Source: an uncultured Bacteroidales bacterium
GTDB taxonomy: Bacteria > Bacteroidota > Bacteroidia > Bacteroidales > Muribaculaceae
Direction of reading: 5' to 3'
Assembly: GCA_902800715.1 (NCBI GenBank)
Contig: CADCFN010000002.1
Span: 186,001 to 250,000, forward strand
Length of the DNA stretch: 64,000 nucleotides
Shown: in pieces, positions 26,593 to 35,228 of the stretch
Position numbering within the stretch: position 1 is the stretch's first letter
Layout of the letters: each line of letters opens with the position of its first letter
Translations under genes and position numbers: made by a program
Notes under the pieces: model-generated
The model's database searches: none
What the model saw: the letters and a program-made list of their open reading frames with translations, nothing else
What the model was told of the DNA's origin: nothing

Positions 26593-28269
26593 ATGATCAA
26601 ACAACTGCACATCTCAAACTATGCCCTGATTGACAAGCTTGACATCGATTTTGATGAAGGGTTGACAATCATCACAGGCGAGACGGGCGCCGGCAAATCC
26701 ATCATTTTGGGCGCTTTGTCACTCATCCTGGGTGAACGTGCTGACTCCAAAGCGATTCGTGACACCTCGACTAAAACAGTGGTCGAGGTGACATTTGATA
26801 TTGGCGGATACAATTTACAGCCATTTTTTGATAACAATGATATCGACTGGAACGAGCATGAGTGTCTCGTCAGGCGTGAATTGTCGCCCAACGGCCGTTC
26901 TCGCGCTTTCATCAACGACACTCCCGTTCAACTCAACCAGTTACGGGAATTAAGCACGCAACTGCTCGACATCCACTCGCAGCACTCCAACATGCTGCTG
27001 TCGCAACCGGCATTTCAATTGTCTATACTTGACAGCATCTCGGACAACGGGAAGCTACTGGAGAAATATCAAAAGCATTACCAAGCATACCGTGAAGCCA
27101 TTAACGAGCTGGAAACGACACAGAAAGCCATCGATCAGATGCGGCAGAACGAGGACTATATCAGGTTCCAGCTCGATCAGTTGCAGACCATGCAGTTGCA
27201 GCCCGATGAAGATCAGCAACTGGAAGCGTTGCAAAGCAAACTGAGCAATGTCACTGAACTGAAAGAGGCCCTATGGAATGTTGAAAATGAGTTAAATGGT
27301 GATGAGAACTCCATTCTTGAGCGCCTCAAGACCATCTCGCAACGATTAGTGGATGCTGAGCGTAACCTCAATGATGTTGAAGGTATGGCGGATAGAATTA
27401 ACACTGCCCTCATTGACCTGAAAGACATCGCGCAAAGCGTTGGCTCTATCATGGACACACTCAACGATGACCCAGCCGAACTCGCCCGTGTTGATGAGCG
27501 CCTGAATGCCATCTATGCGCTCGAACGAAAACATAATGCCAGCGATGTCAATCAACTGATTGATATTCAACGTGATTATGAACGCCAGTTGAGCGAAATT
27601 GAGCATAATGATGACATTATCGAGGAACTCAAATTACGCGTCAATTCGTCTCGTAGTGCTGCAACTGAATTGGCATCACAGCTGTCGGCTAATCGTCATA
27701 AGGCTGCTGTGCGTTTCGTAAAAGAACTGCTCGCACTTGCCTCTCCACTAGGCATGAAGAATATCGCCTTTGATGTGGATTTCAGCCAAGTGGAACTAAC
27801 GCCAAGTGGGACTGACAATGTGGAGTTCAAGATGGCCTTTAACAAGAATCAGCAGCTCATGCCTATTAAAGACACAGCATCAGGCGGTGAAATCTCACGT
27901 GTCATGCTTTGTGTGAAGACCATCATTGCTCGCCACATGAAACTGCCCAGCATCATCTTTGACGAGGTGGACACGGGAGTGAGCGGAGATGTCGCTAACA
28001 TGGTCGGCGAGATGATGGCAGATATCGCTCGGTCAATCCAGGTCATCACTATCACCCACCTGCCACAGGTGGCCGCCCATGGCGCACATCACCTGCGTGT
28101 ATTCAAGACCGACACCACCACCGAGACACTCACTCGTGTGGAACAACTTAATGAACAGGACCACATCCTGGAAATCGCGCGTATGCTCAGCGGCAAGGAT
28201 TTGAACCAGGCTGCTATAGAGAATGCCAAATCACTTATTCGACACAATAATCCTAACATAGCATCATGA
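26593..28269 (+). CDS. recN: DNA repair protein RecN
   Basis: This 558-residue SMC-like ATPase acts in double-strand break repair. It has Walker A GETGAGKSIILGALSL, the ABC signature ASGGEISRVML, Walker B SIIFDEVDTGVSG and a long coiled-coil middle (about 160-370) rich in Glu, Gln and Leu. Length is normal for RecN. It lies 21 bases after the DUF4835 gene and overlaps rlmB by four bases, indicating one transcript. Confidence 0.96.
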   Translation: MIKQLHISNYALIDKLDIDFDEGLTIITGETGAGKSIILGALSLILGERADSKAIRDTSTKTVVEVTFDIGGYNLQPFFDNNDIDWNEHECLVRRELSPNGRSRAFINDTPVQLNQLRELSTQLLDIHSQHSNMLLSQPAFQLSILDSISDNGKLLEKYQKHYQAYREAINELETTQKAIDQMRQNEDYIRFQLDQLQTMQLQPDEDQQLEALQSKLSNVTELKEALWNVENELNGDENSILERLKTISQRLVDAERNLNDVEGMADRINTALIDLKDIAQSVGSIMDTLNDDPAELARVDERLNAIYALERKHNASDVNQLIDIQRDYERQLSEIEHNDDIIEELKLRVNSSRSAATELASQLSANRHKAAVRFVKELLALASPLGMKNIAFDVDFSQVELTPSGTDNVEFKMAFNKNQQLMPIKDTASGGEISRVMLCVKTIIARHMKLPSIIFDEVDTGVSGDVANMVGEMMADIARSIQVITITHLPQVAAHGAHHLRVFKTDTTTETLTRVEQLNEQDHILEIARMLSGKDLNQAAIENAKSLIRHNNPNIAS

Positions 28270-29024
28270 TAGACAAGAACCAATACATCTACGGCATCCA
28301 TGCGGTGCTCGAGGCGCTCGAAGCAGGCAAAGACATCGACAAGGTCTTTCTGAGCAAGACACTTAACAATGAAACCGCCCAAGAAATCACAAATCGTGCC
28401 CGCGTATTGCGTGTTCCAGTGCAACGGGTACCTGTACAAAAAATTGACCGCATCACCCGCCGCAACCATCAGGGTGTGCTGGCAATGATGGCAGCAGTTA
28501 CGTACTATCGACTTGAGGACATGGTTCCACAGATGTTTGACAACGGTGAGAATCCGTTCATCGTGGTACTTGACGGTGTTACTGACGTACGCAACTTCGG
28601 CGCTGTCGCCCGTACCTGTGAGTGCGCTGGTGTGAGTGCCATTGTCATCCCCGACCGTGAGAGCGTGAGTGTCAATGCCGATGCAGTGAAGACCTCGGCA
28701 GGTGCCTTGAACTATCTGCCTGTCTGTCGCGAGCATAATTTGGTGAATGCCGTTAAACTGCTGCGTGATAGCGGGTTCAAAATCGTGGGTACGAGCGATA
28801 AGAGCCAAATGCCTTACACGGGTGCTGACTATACAGGGCCGGTTGCTATTGTATTGGGCGCCGAGGACAAAGGCATTTCGCCTGAAATCATGAAATTATG
28901 TGATACCCAAGTTCTCATACCTGAGTTTGGCCACATCAATTCATTGAATGTATCGGTAGCCGGAGGTATCATGATATATGAAGTGGTTCGCCAGCGGCTC
29001 AACGACAACCAGGAAATCGAATAA
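28266..29024 (+). CDS. rlmB: 23S rRNA (guanosine-2'-O-)-methyltransferase RlmB (SpoU family)
   Basis: The 252-residue protein has a small N-terminal substrate-binding domain (about 1-85) and a SpoU methyltransferase domain. The three SPOUT motifs are seen: NFGAVARTCECAG, AIVLGAEDKGISPE and LNVSVAGGIMIYEVVRQR. It is expected to methylate the ribose of G2251 in 23S rRNA, although SpoU paralogues are hard to tell apart by eye. It is translationally coupled to recN by an ATGA overlap. Confidence 0.9.
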   Translation: MIDKNQYIYGIHAVLEALEAGKDIDKVFLSKTLNNETAQEITNRARVLRVPVQRVPVQKIDRITRRNHQGVLAMMAAVTYYRLEDMVPQMFDNGENPFIVVLDGVTDVRNFGAVARTCECAGVSAIVIPDRESVSVNADAVKTSAGALNYLPVCREHNLVNAVKLLRDSGFKIVGTSDKSQMPYTGADYTGPVAIVLGAEDKGISPEIMKLCDTQVLIPEFGHINSLNVSVAGGIMIYEVVRQRLNDNQEIE

Positions 29025-29088
29025 GTTCAGCTATTAGTTGCTCGAGCCACCATTTTTCGCTAATTTTGCAACTTCAAACATTAAGATT

Positions 29089-30021
29089 ATGATAAATCGA
29101 GTTTTAATCCGAACAAAAGTAGTACAGAATCTGTACTCGTATATGCTGACGCGTCCTGAACGCACACTGGACAATGCACTCAAGGACCTGGATAAATGTC
29201 TTGATAAGACCTATGAGCTGTATCACTATCTGTTGCGCTTGCCAGTGGAATTGACTCACATTCAGGAGATGCGCATCGATGAGGCACGCAACAAGTACCT
29301 GCCCACCGAGGAAGAACGCAACCCCAATATGAAGTTCATCGACAACCGTCTGGTTGCCGCCATAGCCTCCAATGAGCAATTGCAGCAGTTTGCTGACGAC
29401 CACACTATTACGTGGAACGATGATCCTATATTTGAGCGTCTGATGCTTGAAAAGGTCATCAACAGTGACCTGTATAAAGACTATATGTCCGATCGTGAGA
29501 ACGACATGACAGCCGACAGCATGCTGTGGCAGCAGTTGATGAAACAGGTGATTCTGCCCGACGAGAATATGGCAGACTCTATTGAACAGCGTTCCCTGTT
29601 CTGGACCGAGGACGATATGGACCTGATGGGACAGTTCGTGTGCAAGACCTTCAGACGCTTAGCTGAGGGTGACGATGAGGCCATCCTGCCGATGTTCAAG
29701 GATGAAGAAGACAGTAGCTTCGGTAAAGAACTGTTCAGTGCTACTGTGATGCAGATGCCCCAAAATAACGAGCTCATCGACGAACTGGTGCTTGATAGCC
29801 GTTGGGACAAGGACCGCATTGTGCTCATGGACCGCATTATCATGTGTACAGCATTGGCTGAATTGTGTACGTTTGACAAAATTCCTACCGCTGTAACACT
29901 TAACGAATATATCGAACTTGCCAAGAATTTCAGTACAGCGGGCAGTGGCCAGTTTGTTAACGGCATCCTCAACAATGCCGTGAAGCTGTTGCGCAAGCAA
30001 GGCAAGATTTTTAAGTCATAA
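29089..30021 (+). CDS. nusB: Transcription antitermination factor NusB (long form)
   Basis: The 310-residue protein starts at the ATG at 29089; the longer frame covers the -7 box TAATTTTG at 29061-29068. It is more than twice as long as E. coli NusB, a length known in Bacteroidetes. The N-terminal MINRVLIRTKVVQNLYSY and the C-terminal NusB helical region (DRIVLMDRIIMCTALAEL, ITLNEYIELAKNFS-type segment) support the assignment. NusB with NusE helps rRNA transcription resist termination. The genes yajC and ybbR-like follow in the same direction. Confidence 0.92.
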   Translation: MINRVLIRTKVVQNLYSYMLTRPERTLDNALKDLDKCLDKTYELYHYLLRLPVELTHIQEMRIDEARNKYLPTEEERNPNMKFIDNRLVAAIASNEQLQQFADDHTITWNDDPIFERLMLEKVINSDLYKDYMSDRENDMTADSMLWQQLMKQVILPDENMADSIEQRSLFWTEDDMDLMGQFVCKTFRRLAEGDDEAILPMFKDEEDSSFGKELFSATVMQMPQNNELIDELVLDSRWDKDRIVLMDRIIMCTALAELCTFDKIPTAVTLNEYIELAKNFSTAGSGQFVNGILNNAVKLLRKQGKIFKS

Positions 30022-30066
30022 CAAGAAGAATTCAATACATATTATTAATATTTAACGACTACGATT

Positions 30067-30402
30067 ATGCTTAACACGATTTTATTGCAAGGTGCCGGTG
30101 CAGCTGGAGGTAACGGCTGGATGACCACCCTGATCTTTTTCGGTTTGTTTTTTGCCATCATTTATTTCACGATGATTGCACCGCAGCAGAAGAAACAGAA
30201 GAAGCTGAACGCTTTCCGCGATGGACTCAGGAACGGTGACAAGGTGATGACCGCTGGTGGCATCTATGGCCGCATCCGTGAGGTGAAGGACAGCACCGTT
30301 ATCCTTGAGATTGCCGATGGTGTCCGCATCAAGATTGACAAGAACTCTATCTACCAGTCAATGCAGGATGTTGTTGAGACTGGTGGTGATGTGAAGCAAT
30401 AA
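30067..30402 (+). CDS. yajC: Preprotein translocase subunit YajC
   Basis: This 111-residue protein has a single transmembrane helix (about 18-38, LIFFGLFFAIIYFTMIAPQQ) followed by a basic KKQKK stretch and a conserved domain with GDKVMTAGGIYGRI. These are the hallmarks of YajC, an accessory part of the Sec/SecDF translocon. It follows nusB by 45 bases and precedes the YbbR-like gene by 26. Confidence 0.95.
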   Translation: MLNTILLQGAGAAGGNGWMTTLIFFGLFFAIIYFTMIAPQQKKQKKLNAFRDGLRNGDKVMTAGGIYGRIREVKDSTVILEIADGVRIKIDKNSIYQSMQDVVETGGDVKQ

Positions 30403-30428
30403 GCACGGCATCTGAGAGCCAAAACAGA

Positions 30429-31397
30429 ATGAAATTCTGGGACAAAATACAGGAACGGCTGCAGGAGTCGCCTCGCACGAGGTCAATTCTCCTGTATCTC
30501 GTGTTCGTTTTTATCTCAGCGATTTTTTGGGGATTCCTGACGTTTAACAATGACGTGAAGATGGATATCGAAATGCCCTTGAAGGTGACGATGCCCAATA
30601 ATGTGCATCTTCTCTCCAAGTTGCCCGATACCCTCTCGGTAACCGTTACCGATCGTGGCTACCGCTTCTTCTCTTATCTGTTCCACAAGTCTCCAACACT
30701 CACGCTGCGTTTCAGTGATTACAGTGATGGCATCAACACCTTCAAGGTCGATCAGGATCACTTGAAGAAAGAGATTGCCTCGGTACTGAATAAGCACACT
30801 ACAATCGTGAGCGTACTACCCCAGGCTCTCAATATCCAATATACCGATCTTCCGGGCAAGAAGGTGCCTCTCAAAACCGATATCATTGTCGAATCTCGTG
30901 AGAATTATGCACAGTATGGTGCCTTGATTCAGAGTCAAGATTCGGTATTGGTATTCAGTGATGCCAAGACCTTGAGCCAAATCAATGAGGTTTTCACTTC
31001 TCATGTCGAAGTATCTGATCTGACCGACACGTTGAGGCGCAAAGTGACGATAGCCCCCATCAGTGGTGCCGTCATTGAGCCACGCACGGTAGAAATCATG
31101 GTGCCTATCGAGAAACTGAAAACGCAGAACCGAACCATCAAGATTTCGGTGCGTAATGCCCCTCACGGTGTTAGAATGCTGCTTTTCCCCAGTGATGTGG
31201 AAGTTTCCTATCGCTCGCCTGTGAGCCGCATTACCGACAACGATGCCGGCATCACGGCTGTAGTCGATTATAATGCAGTGGATTTCAGTTCACCGAGCAA
31301 CAAAGTTAAAGTGTCAATTGGTGAGATTCCGGCTGTCTATCAGGATGTGAAACTGTCCCATGACAGCGTGGAATACATCATCGAGAAATCAAAATGA
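30429..31397 (+). CDS. YbbR-like domain-containing protein
   Basis: This 322-residue protein has an N-terminal transmembrane helix (about 20-40) and an extracytoplasmic part with YbbR-type beta repeats: MPLKVTMPNNVHLLSKLPD, KKVPLKTDIIVESR and RTIKISVRNAPHGV. In other bacteria YbbR proteins stimulate the diadenylate cyclase DisA/CdaA, but no cyclase gene is visible here. The gene order nusB-yajC-ybbR-coaE is a recurring Bacteroidetes arrangement, suggesting co-transcription. Confidence 0.85.
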   Translation: MKFWDKIQERLQESPRTRSILLYLVFVFISAIFWGFLTFNNDVKMDIEMPLKVTMPNNVHLLSKLPDTLSVTVTDRGYRFFSYLFHKSPTLTLRFSDYSDGINTFKVDQDHLKKEIASVLNKHTTIVSVLPQALNIQYTDLPGKKVPLKTDIIVESRENYAQYGALIQSQDSVLVFSDAKTLSQINEVFTSHVEVSDLTDTLRRKVTIAPISGAVIEPRTVEIMVPIEKLKTQNRTIKISVRNAPHGVRMLLFPSDVEVSYRSPVSRITDNDAGITAVVDYNAVDFSSPSNKVKVSIGEIPAVYQDVKLSHDSVEYIIEKSK

Positions 31398-31404
31398 CAA
31401 GGTG

Positions 31405-31992
31405 ATGAAGTTGGTTGCGCTTACCGGGGGTATCGGCAGTGGCAAGAGTGTTGTTGCGCGCATGCTGCAAGTCATGGGCTATAAGGTCTATGACTGTGAC
31501 TCTTGCGCCAAGCGGCTCATGACTGATGACGAAACCGTGCGCGGGCAGTTGATAGCGGAATTCGGAGCAGATACCTATTTGGCAGATGGTACGCTGAACC
31601 GCCAGCATTTGAGCGCGGTAGCGTTTGGCAACGATGAAGCAAGGGCTCGCCTCAATGCCATCGTACATCCCGCCACAGCCAATGACATCCGTCGTTGGGC
31701 AGATAGCTTGGCTACTCATGGGGCAAGTGTTGCCTTTGTCGAGACAGCCATCCTGCGCACATCGGGACTAGACCGCATGGTGGATGACGTGTGGCATGTG
31801 ACTGCTCCTGCCGATGTTCGCATCCAGCGTGTTATGGTCCGTAGCGGCCTCAGCAAGCAGCAGGTGTGTGACCGCATGGAGGCTCAACAAGCCGAGGAGG
31901 CAGTCGCTCCTGGCGAACAAGTAATCGTCAATGACAATGTCACAGCGCTGTTGCCCCAAGTATCGCGACTGCTCGGTCAAATGTGTAATTAA
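31405..31992 (+). CDS. coaE: Dephospho-CoA kinase
   Basis: The 195-residue protein starts at the ATG at 31405 (MKLVALTGGIGSGKS), 7 bases after the YbbR-like stop. The upstream extension of the frame lies inside the previous gene and is rejected. The P-loop GGIGSGKS, the YDCDSCAK segment and IVHPATANDI are CoaE features. It phosphorylates dephospho-CoA, the last step in coenzyme A synthesis, complementing coaBC in the same run of genes. Confidence 0.94.
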   Translation: MKLVALTGGIGSGKSVVARMLQVMGYKVYDCDSCAKRLMTDDETVRGQLIAEFGADTYLADGTLNRQHLSAVAFGNDEARARLNAIVHPATANDIRRWADSLATHGASVAFVETAILRTSGLDRMVDDVWHVTAPADVRIQRVMVRSGLSKQQVCDRMEAQQAEEAVAPGEQVIVNDNVTALLPQVSRLLGQMCN

Positions 31993-32035
31993 CAATCATT
32001 ATTAAATAACTAAATCAACATTTTCAATTTAAACT

Positions 32036-32485
32036 ATGCTGAAGAAAATTCTATCCATCTCGGGACGTCCCGGACTTTACAAACTCGTTTCATACGGTAA
32101 GAATATGCTGCTGGTCGAAGGTCTCACCGACGGCCACCGTTTCCCCGTTCATTCACGCGAGCGCGTGATGTCATTAGGCGACATTTCCATTTTCACCACT
32201 GGCGAGGACCTTCCTTTGTCCCAAGTGCTTGAGAATGTAGGCAAAAAATATGAAAACAAGGCTCTGGATGCCAAGGCTTATACCACTCCTGACCAGCTGC
32301 ATGAGTTCATGAACGGTGTTTTGGAGAACTGGGATGATGAGCGCGTCCACAACAGCGATATCAAGAAGATTATCTCATGGTATAACATCCTCATCGGCGC
32401 AGGCATCACCGACTTCTCCATCCAGGAAGAAGAAACCGAAGAAGAAGCCCAGCCCGAAGAAAACAAGCAAGAGCCAGAAGCATAA
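32036..32485 (+). CDS. DUF5606 family protein
   Basis: The 149-residue cytoplasmic protein begins MLKKILSISGRPGLYKLVSY and ends in a very acidic tail rich in Glu. The N-terminal segment with ISGRPGLYK and VHSRERVMSLGDISIF matches the DUF5606 family of Bacteroidetes. The function is unknown. The stop codon overlaps the start of the NlpC/P60 gene by one base, so the two may be co-translated. Confidence 0.88.
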   Translation: MLKKILSISGRPGLYKLVSYGKNMLLVEGLTDGHRFPVHSRERVMSLGDISIFTTGEDLPLSQVLENVGKKYENKALDAKAYTTPDQLHEFMNGVLENWDDERVHNSDIKKIISWYNILIGAGITDFSIQEEETEEEAQPEENKQEPEA

Positions 32486-33120
32486 TGGCTGTTAAAGGCA
32501 AATCGGTACTTTATCTGGCAGCGGCGATATTCTTGTCGCTGCCAGTGGTATCGTGCCGTACTACTGACCATAATACACACACCTACCGCCCCTACCATGA
32601 GCGCCGTAACCGTGGTGGCAACGATGACAACACAACTACAGTCACGACCGAGAAAAAGAAACCCATTGCCCAGGAAGCACATGGGCTCGTCAGTGACGAA
32701 TGGGCACGACTCGACATCAAGTTGGGCAGGAAAGACAACAAAAAACTCTACAAAGAATTAAAGCGGTGGTTGGGCACGCCCTATGCTTATGCCGAACACA
32801 CCTGTGGCGAGGGCACCGATTGCTCGGGTATGGTCATGGAGGTCTATCAGGAGGTCTATGGCATCAAGTTGCACCGCAACAGCGCCAAGATGCTTGAGGT
32901 GAACTGCAGTATCATCGACCTGGATGACCTGCGCGAGGGCGACCTTGTCTTTTTCGTTACCAGCAGTGATGGTCATGTGTCCCACGTCGGCATCTATCTC
33001 AAGGACAACAAGTTTGTCCACGCTTCCTCATCACGAGGCGTCACCGTCGATGACCTCCGCCAGAACTACTATGCCACCCACTTCCATTCCGCTGCCCGCG
33101 TCACCACCCGCCCCAACTAA
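32485..33120 (+). CDS. NlpC/P60 family lipoprotein, putative peptidoglycan endopeptidase
   Basis: This 211-residue protein has a lipoprotein signal (LPVVSC, Cys 24), a low-complexity linker (about 25-60) and a C-terminal NlpC/P60 domain. The catalytic set is GTDCSGMV (Cys 112), HVSHVGIY (His 166) and VHAS (His 178 as third polar residue). It should cleave D-Glu/diamino-acid bonds in peptidoglycan stems from the periplasmic face. It ends before a convergent SDR gene, with a hairpin and an octamer repeat in the gap. Confidence 0.92.
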   Translation: MAVKGKSVLYLAAAIFLSLPVVSCRTTDHNTHTYRPYHERRNRGGNDDNTTTVTTEKKKPIAQEAHGLVSDEWARLDIKLGRKDNKKLYKELKRWLGTPYAYAEHTCGEGTDCSGMVMEVYQEVYGIKLHRNSAKMLEVNCSIIDLDDLREGDLVFFVTSSDGHVSHVGIYLKDNKFVHASSSRGVTVDDLRQNYYATHFHSAARVTTRPN

Positions 33121-33140
33121 TATTCCATCACAGTTCTCCA

Positions 33141-33168
33141 CCTCACGCTAAGCCGCTAAGTCGCAAAG
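33141..33168. repeat. Dispersed CGCTAAG/CGCAAAG repeat (single copy)
   Basis: This 28-base stretch reads as three near copies of an 8-9 base unit CGC(T/A)AAG. It differs at 4 of 28 bases from the arm at 63668-63695, more than 30 kb away. It lies in the gap between convergent genes. Confidence 0.6.
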
Positions 33169-33177
33169 CATCTAGCA

Positions 33178-33205
33178 TCCGCATTCTAATTGGCATGAAT
33201 GCGGA
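33178..33205. terminator. Hairpin between convergent NlpC/P60 and SDR genes
   Basis: Nine-base perfect arms (33178-33186 and 33197-33205) enclose a 10-base loop. The T-tail is weak in both directions, so termination is likely but not certain. Confidence 0.45.
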
Positions 33206-33275
33206 GTTTCACTATACTCTAAACTGCGAGAACAACGAGATAGCGCTAATAATGCTTACTAATTAGAAGATGTGG

Positions 33276-33998
33276 CTAGAGTTTTAGGTGGCGCCAGAGG
33301 GGGCGTGGGAGGCGGCGCCAGAGGGCGGTCATGATGGTGTAGCGCCAGTCAATGACCTGAATGTGGCGTTTGTTGTTGATGGCTTTGACGATTTGACGGG
33401 CGACCTTTTCGGGTTTGAGCATCATGGGATAGCGGAAGTCACCGCTGAGCAGGTCGGTATCAACGAAGCCGGGGCGGATGTCGGTGAAACGGATTTTCAG
33501 TCCACGGGCATTGGCCTGCTGCTCCAGGGCTTGAAGATAGATGTTCTGAAATGCCTTAGTAGCAGAATAGGAAGGAGCAGGACCGAGCCCCTTTGTGCCT
33601 GCAATCGAGGTGATGGCGGCAATATGGCCCTCGCCTTGTTCGGCAAAGTAGCGGTAGGCCTCCCCTATCATGCGGGTGAAGCCCAGACCATTAGTGTTCA
33701 CCGTATTGAGTTCGATGTCAGACGTCAGCGTGCGGTTCTGCTTACCGATGCCTGAGGAATAGAAGAACAGGTCCATGCCACCCAAGCGGTCTATCAGTTC
33801 CCGCAGGTGGTGTGTAGCGCTATCATCATTCACGTCAATCGTCATCACCTCTACCCTATCGGGCGCCAACTGCTTGATTGCCTGCAGACGGTCCTCACGG
33901 CGCGCAGCAATGCCTAAGCGACAGCCTTGCTCGAGAAACAGTTTTGACACTTCCATTCCCATGCCCGAAGAAGCACCGATGATTATCACTTTTTTCAT
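33276..33998 (-). CDS. Short-chain dehydrogenase/reductase
   Basis: The 240-residue protein starts at the ATG at 33996-33998 (MKKVIIIGASSGMG). The frame extends 58 codons upstream into the end of the neighbouring gene, without support. SDR motifs present: GASSGMG, a FYSSGIG block in place of the usual NNAG, Ser in AAITSIAG and YSATK. AARREDRL at the end of strand two suggests NADP. The motif set resembles YqjQ/DltE-type SDRs. The substrate is unknown. It lies 46 bases after the DAHP synthase/chorismate mutase gene. Confidence 0.88.
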   Translation of the reverse strand: MKKVIIIGASSGMGMEVSKLFLEQGCRLGIAARREDRLQAIKQLAPDRVEVMTIDVNDDSATHHLRELIDRLGGMDLFFYSSGIGKQNRTLTSDIELNTVNTNGLGFTRMIGEAYRYFAEQGEGHIAAITSIAGTKGLGPAPSYSATKAFQNIYLQALEQQANARGLKIRFTDIRPGFVDTDLLSGDFRYPMMLKPEKVARQIVKAINNKRHIQVIDWRYTIMTALWRRLPRPLWRHLKL

Positions 33999-34044
33999 CT
34001 TCCTGCTATTTCTAAATAGTAAAAAGTCATGACAGCTTTTGCCA

Positions 34045-35139
34045 TCATGACTTGTCACTCGTGTTATTGTTTGATAAAAGGTCGAGTTGCTGACGTACGC
34101 TCTCCTCATGGATTGCTTGCACAATCTGCTGTGTAAAGCTCTCAGCAAGGCCCAACATGCTACCCTCGGCAAGTCGGGCTTTCATCACGTCTTGATAACG
34201 TGCAGGCTGTACTACACGCAGGTTGTGGACCTTCTTGAAAAGACCGATTTCGCGTGCCACGCTCATGCGACGAGCCAGTACGGCCAGCAGTTCGTGGTCA
34301 CAGTCGTCAATCTGCTGCCGCAATAGCGTCAATTCATCCTCAATCGGTTTGCCCGAACGGATAACCAGGCGGCTCAGCATAGTGCCCAAATCACTTGGCG
34401 TTATCTGCTGGGCGCTGTCACTCAAGGCTTGGTCAGGATTACAATGGCTCTCAATCATCAGGCCGTCAAAACCAGTGTCAAGAGCAATCTGGGACAGTTT
34501 CTCCACAAACTCACGCTTTCCGCCGATGTGGGATGGGTCACACAGGATAGTCATTGAGGGTGCATGACGGCGCAGTTCGAACGGGATGTGCCACTGCGGG
34601 TCGTTGCGGTACATGTGGGCGCCAGCAGAACTGAATCCACGATGCACCGCCCCCAGTCGAGTAATACCGGCACCCAGAAGACGCTGTAGGGCGCCGAGCC
34701 ATAAATCCAAGTCGGGGTTAACCGGATTTTTTACCAATACAGCTACCTCGTCATGACCTTTTAACACATCCGCGATATCTTGTATGGCAAACGGGTTGGC
34801 TGTAGTGCGTGCTCCCACCCACAGGATATCGATACCGGCATCGAGAGCAGCACGCACATGGTCAATGGTTGCCACCTCGGTAGCCACTGCCATGCCCGTC
34901 TCGCGTTTAACCTTTTGCAACCAGCTTAAGCCACAATCCCCCACGCCCTCAAAGCCACCGGGCATGGTGCGCGGTTTCCAGATGCCAGCCCTGAACAGCT
35001 TCACACCGATGGCGCTCAACGCACGGGCGGCGTCAAGCGTCTGCTGTTCGGTCTCGGCACTGCATGGTCCCGCAATGATGAAAGGTGCACCTGCATCAAT
35101 GCCCGGAAACGAGAGTGGCTGGATCTGCTGTAATTCCAT
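34045..35139 (-). CDS. Bifunctional 3-deoxy-7-phosphoheptulonate synthase / chorismate mutase
   Basis: The 364-residue fusion catalyses the first shikimate-pathway step and the branch step to prephenate. The N-terminal DAHP synthase half (about 1-255) has FIIAGPCSAET, KPRTMPGGFEG and CDPSHIGGKREFV of the KDO8P-synthase-like subclass. The C-terminal ~90 residues (LTLLRQQIDDCDHELLAVLA and following) form an AroQ-type chorismate mutase helix bundle. This domain order is usual in Bacteroidales, where the mutase domain can mediate feedback. The tail is polar and unconserved. Confidence 0.95.
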   Translation of the reverse strand: MELQQIQPLSFPGIDAGAPFIIAGPCSAETEQQTLDAARALSAIGVKLFRAGIWKPRTMPGGFEGVGDCGLSWLQKVKRETGMAVATEVATIDHVRAALDAGIDILWVGARTTANPFAIQDIADVLKGHDEVAVLVKNPVNPDLDLWLGALQRLLGAGITRLGAVHRGFSSAGAHMYRNDPQWHIPFELRRHAPSMTILCDPSHIGGKREFVEKLSQIALDTGFDGLMIESHCNPDQALSDSAQQITPSDLGTMLSRLVIRSGKPIEDELTLLRQQIDDCDHELLAVLARRMSVAREIGLFKKVHNLRVVQPARYQDVMKARLAEGSMLGLAESFTQQIVQAIHEESVRQQLDLLSNNNTSDKS

Positions 35140-35142
35140 TAT

Positions 35143-35225
35143 TAGTTTCTAGTCCTTAGTCCTTAGTCCCTAGTTTCTAGTCTCTAGTCTTTAACTTCTA
35201 ACTTCTGACTTCTAACTCCTAACTC
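35143..35225. repeat. Low-complexity heptamer repeat between nadC and the DAHP synthase gene
   Basis: About 80 bases consist of degenerate tandem units of the type AGTCCTT, AGTTTCT and AACTTCT. Similar tracts lie at 36657-36696, 41912-41936, 42560-42592 and 48556-48590. Confidence 0.65.
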
Positions 35226-35228
35226 ACA

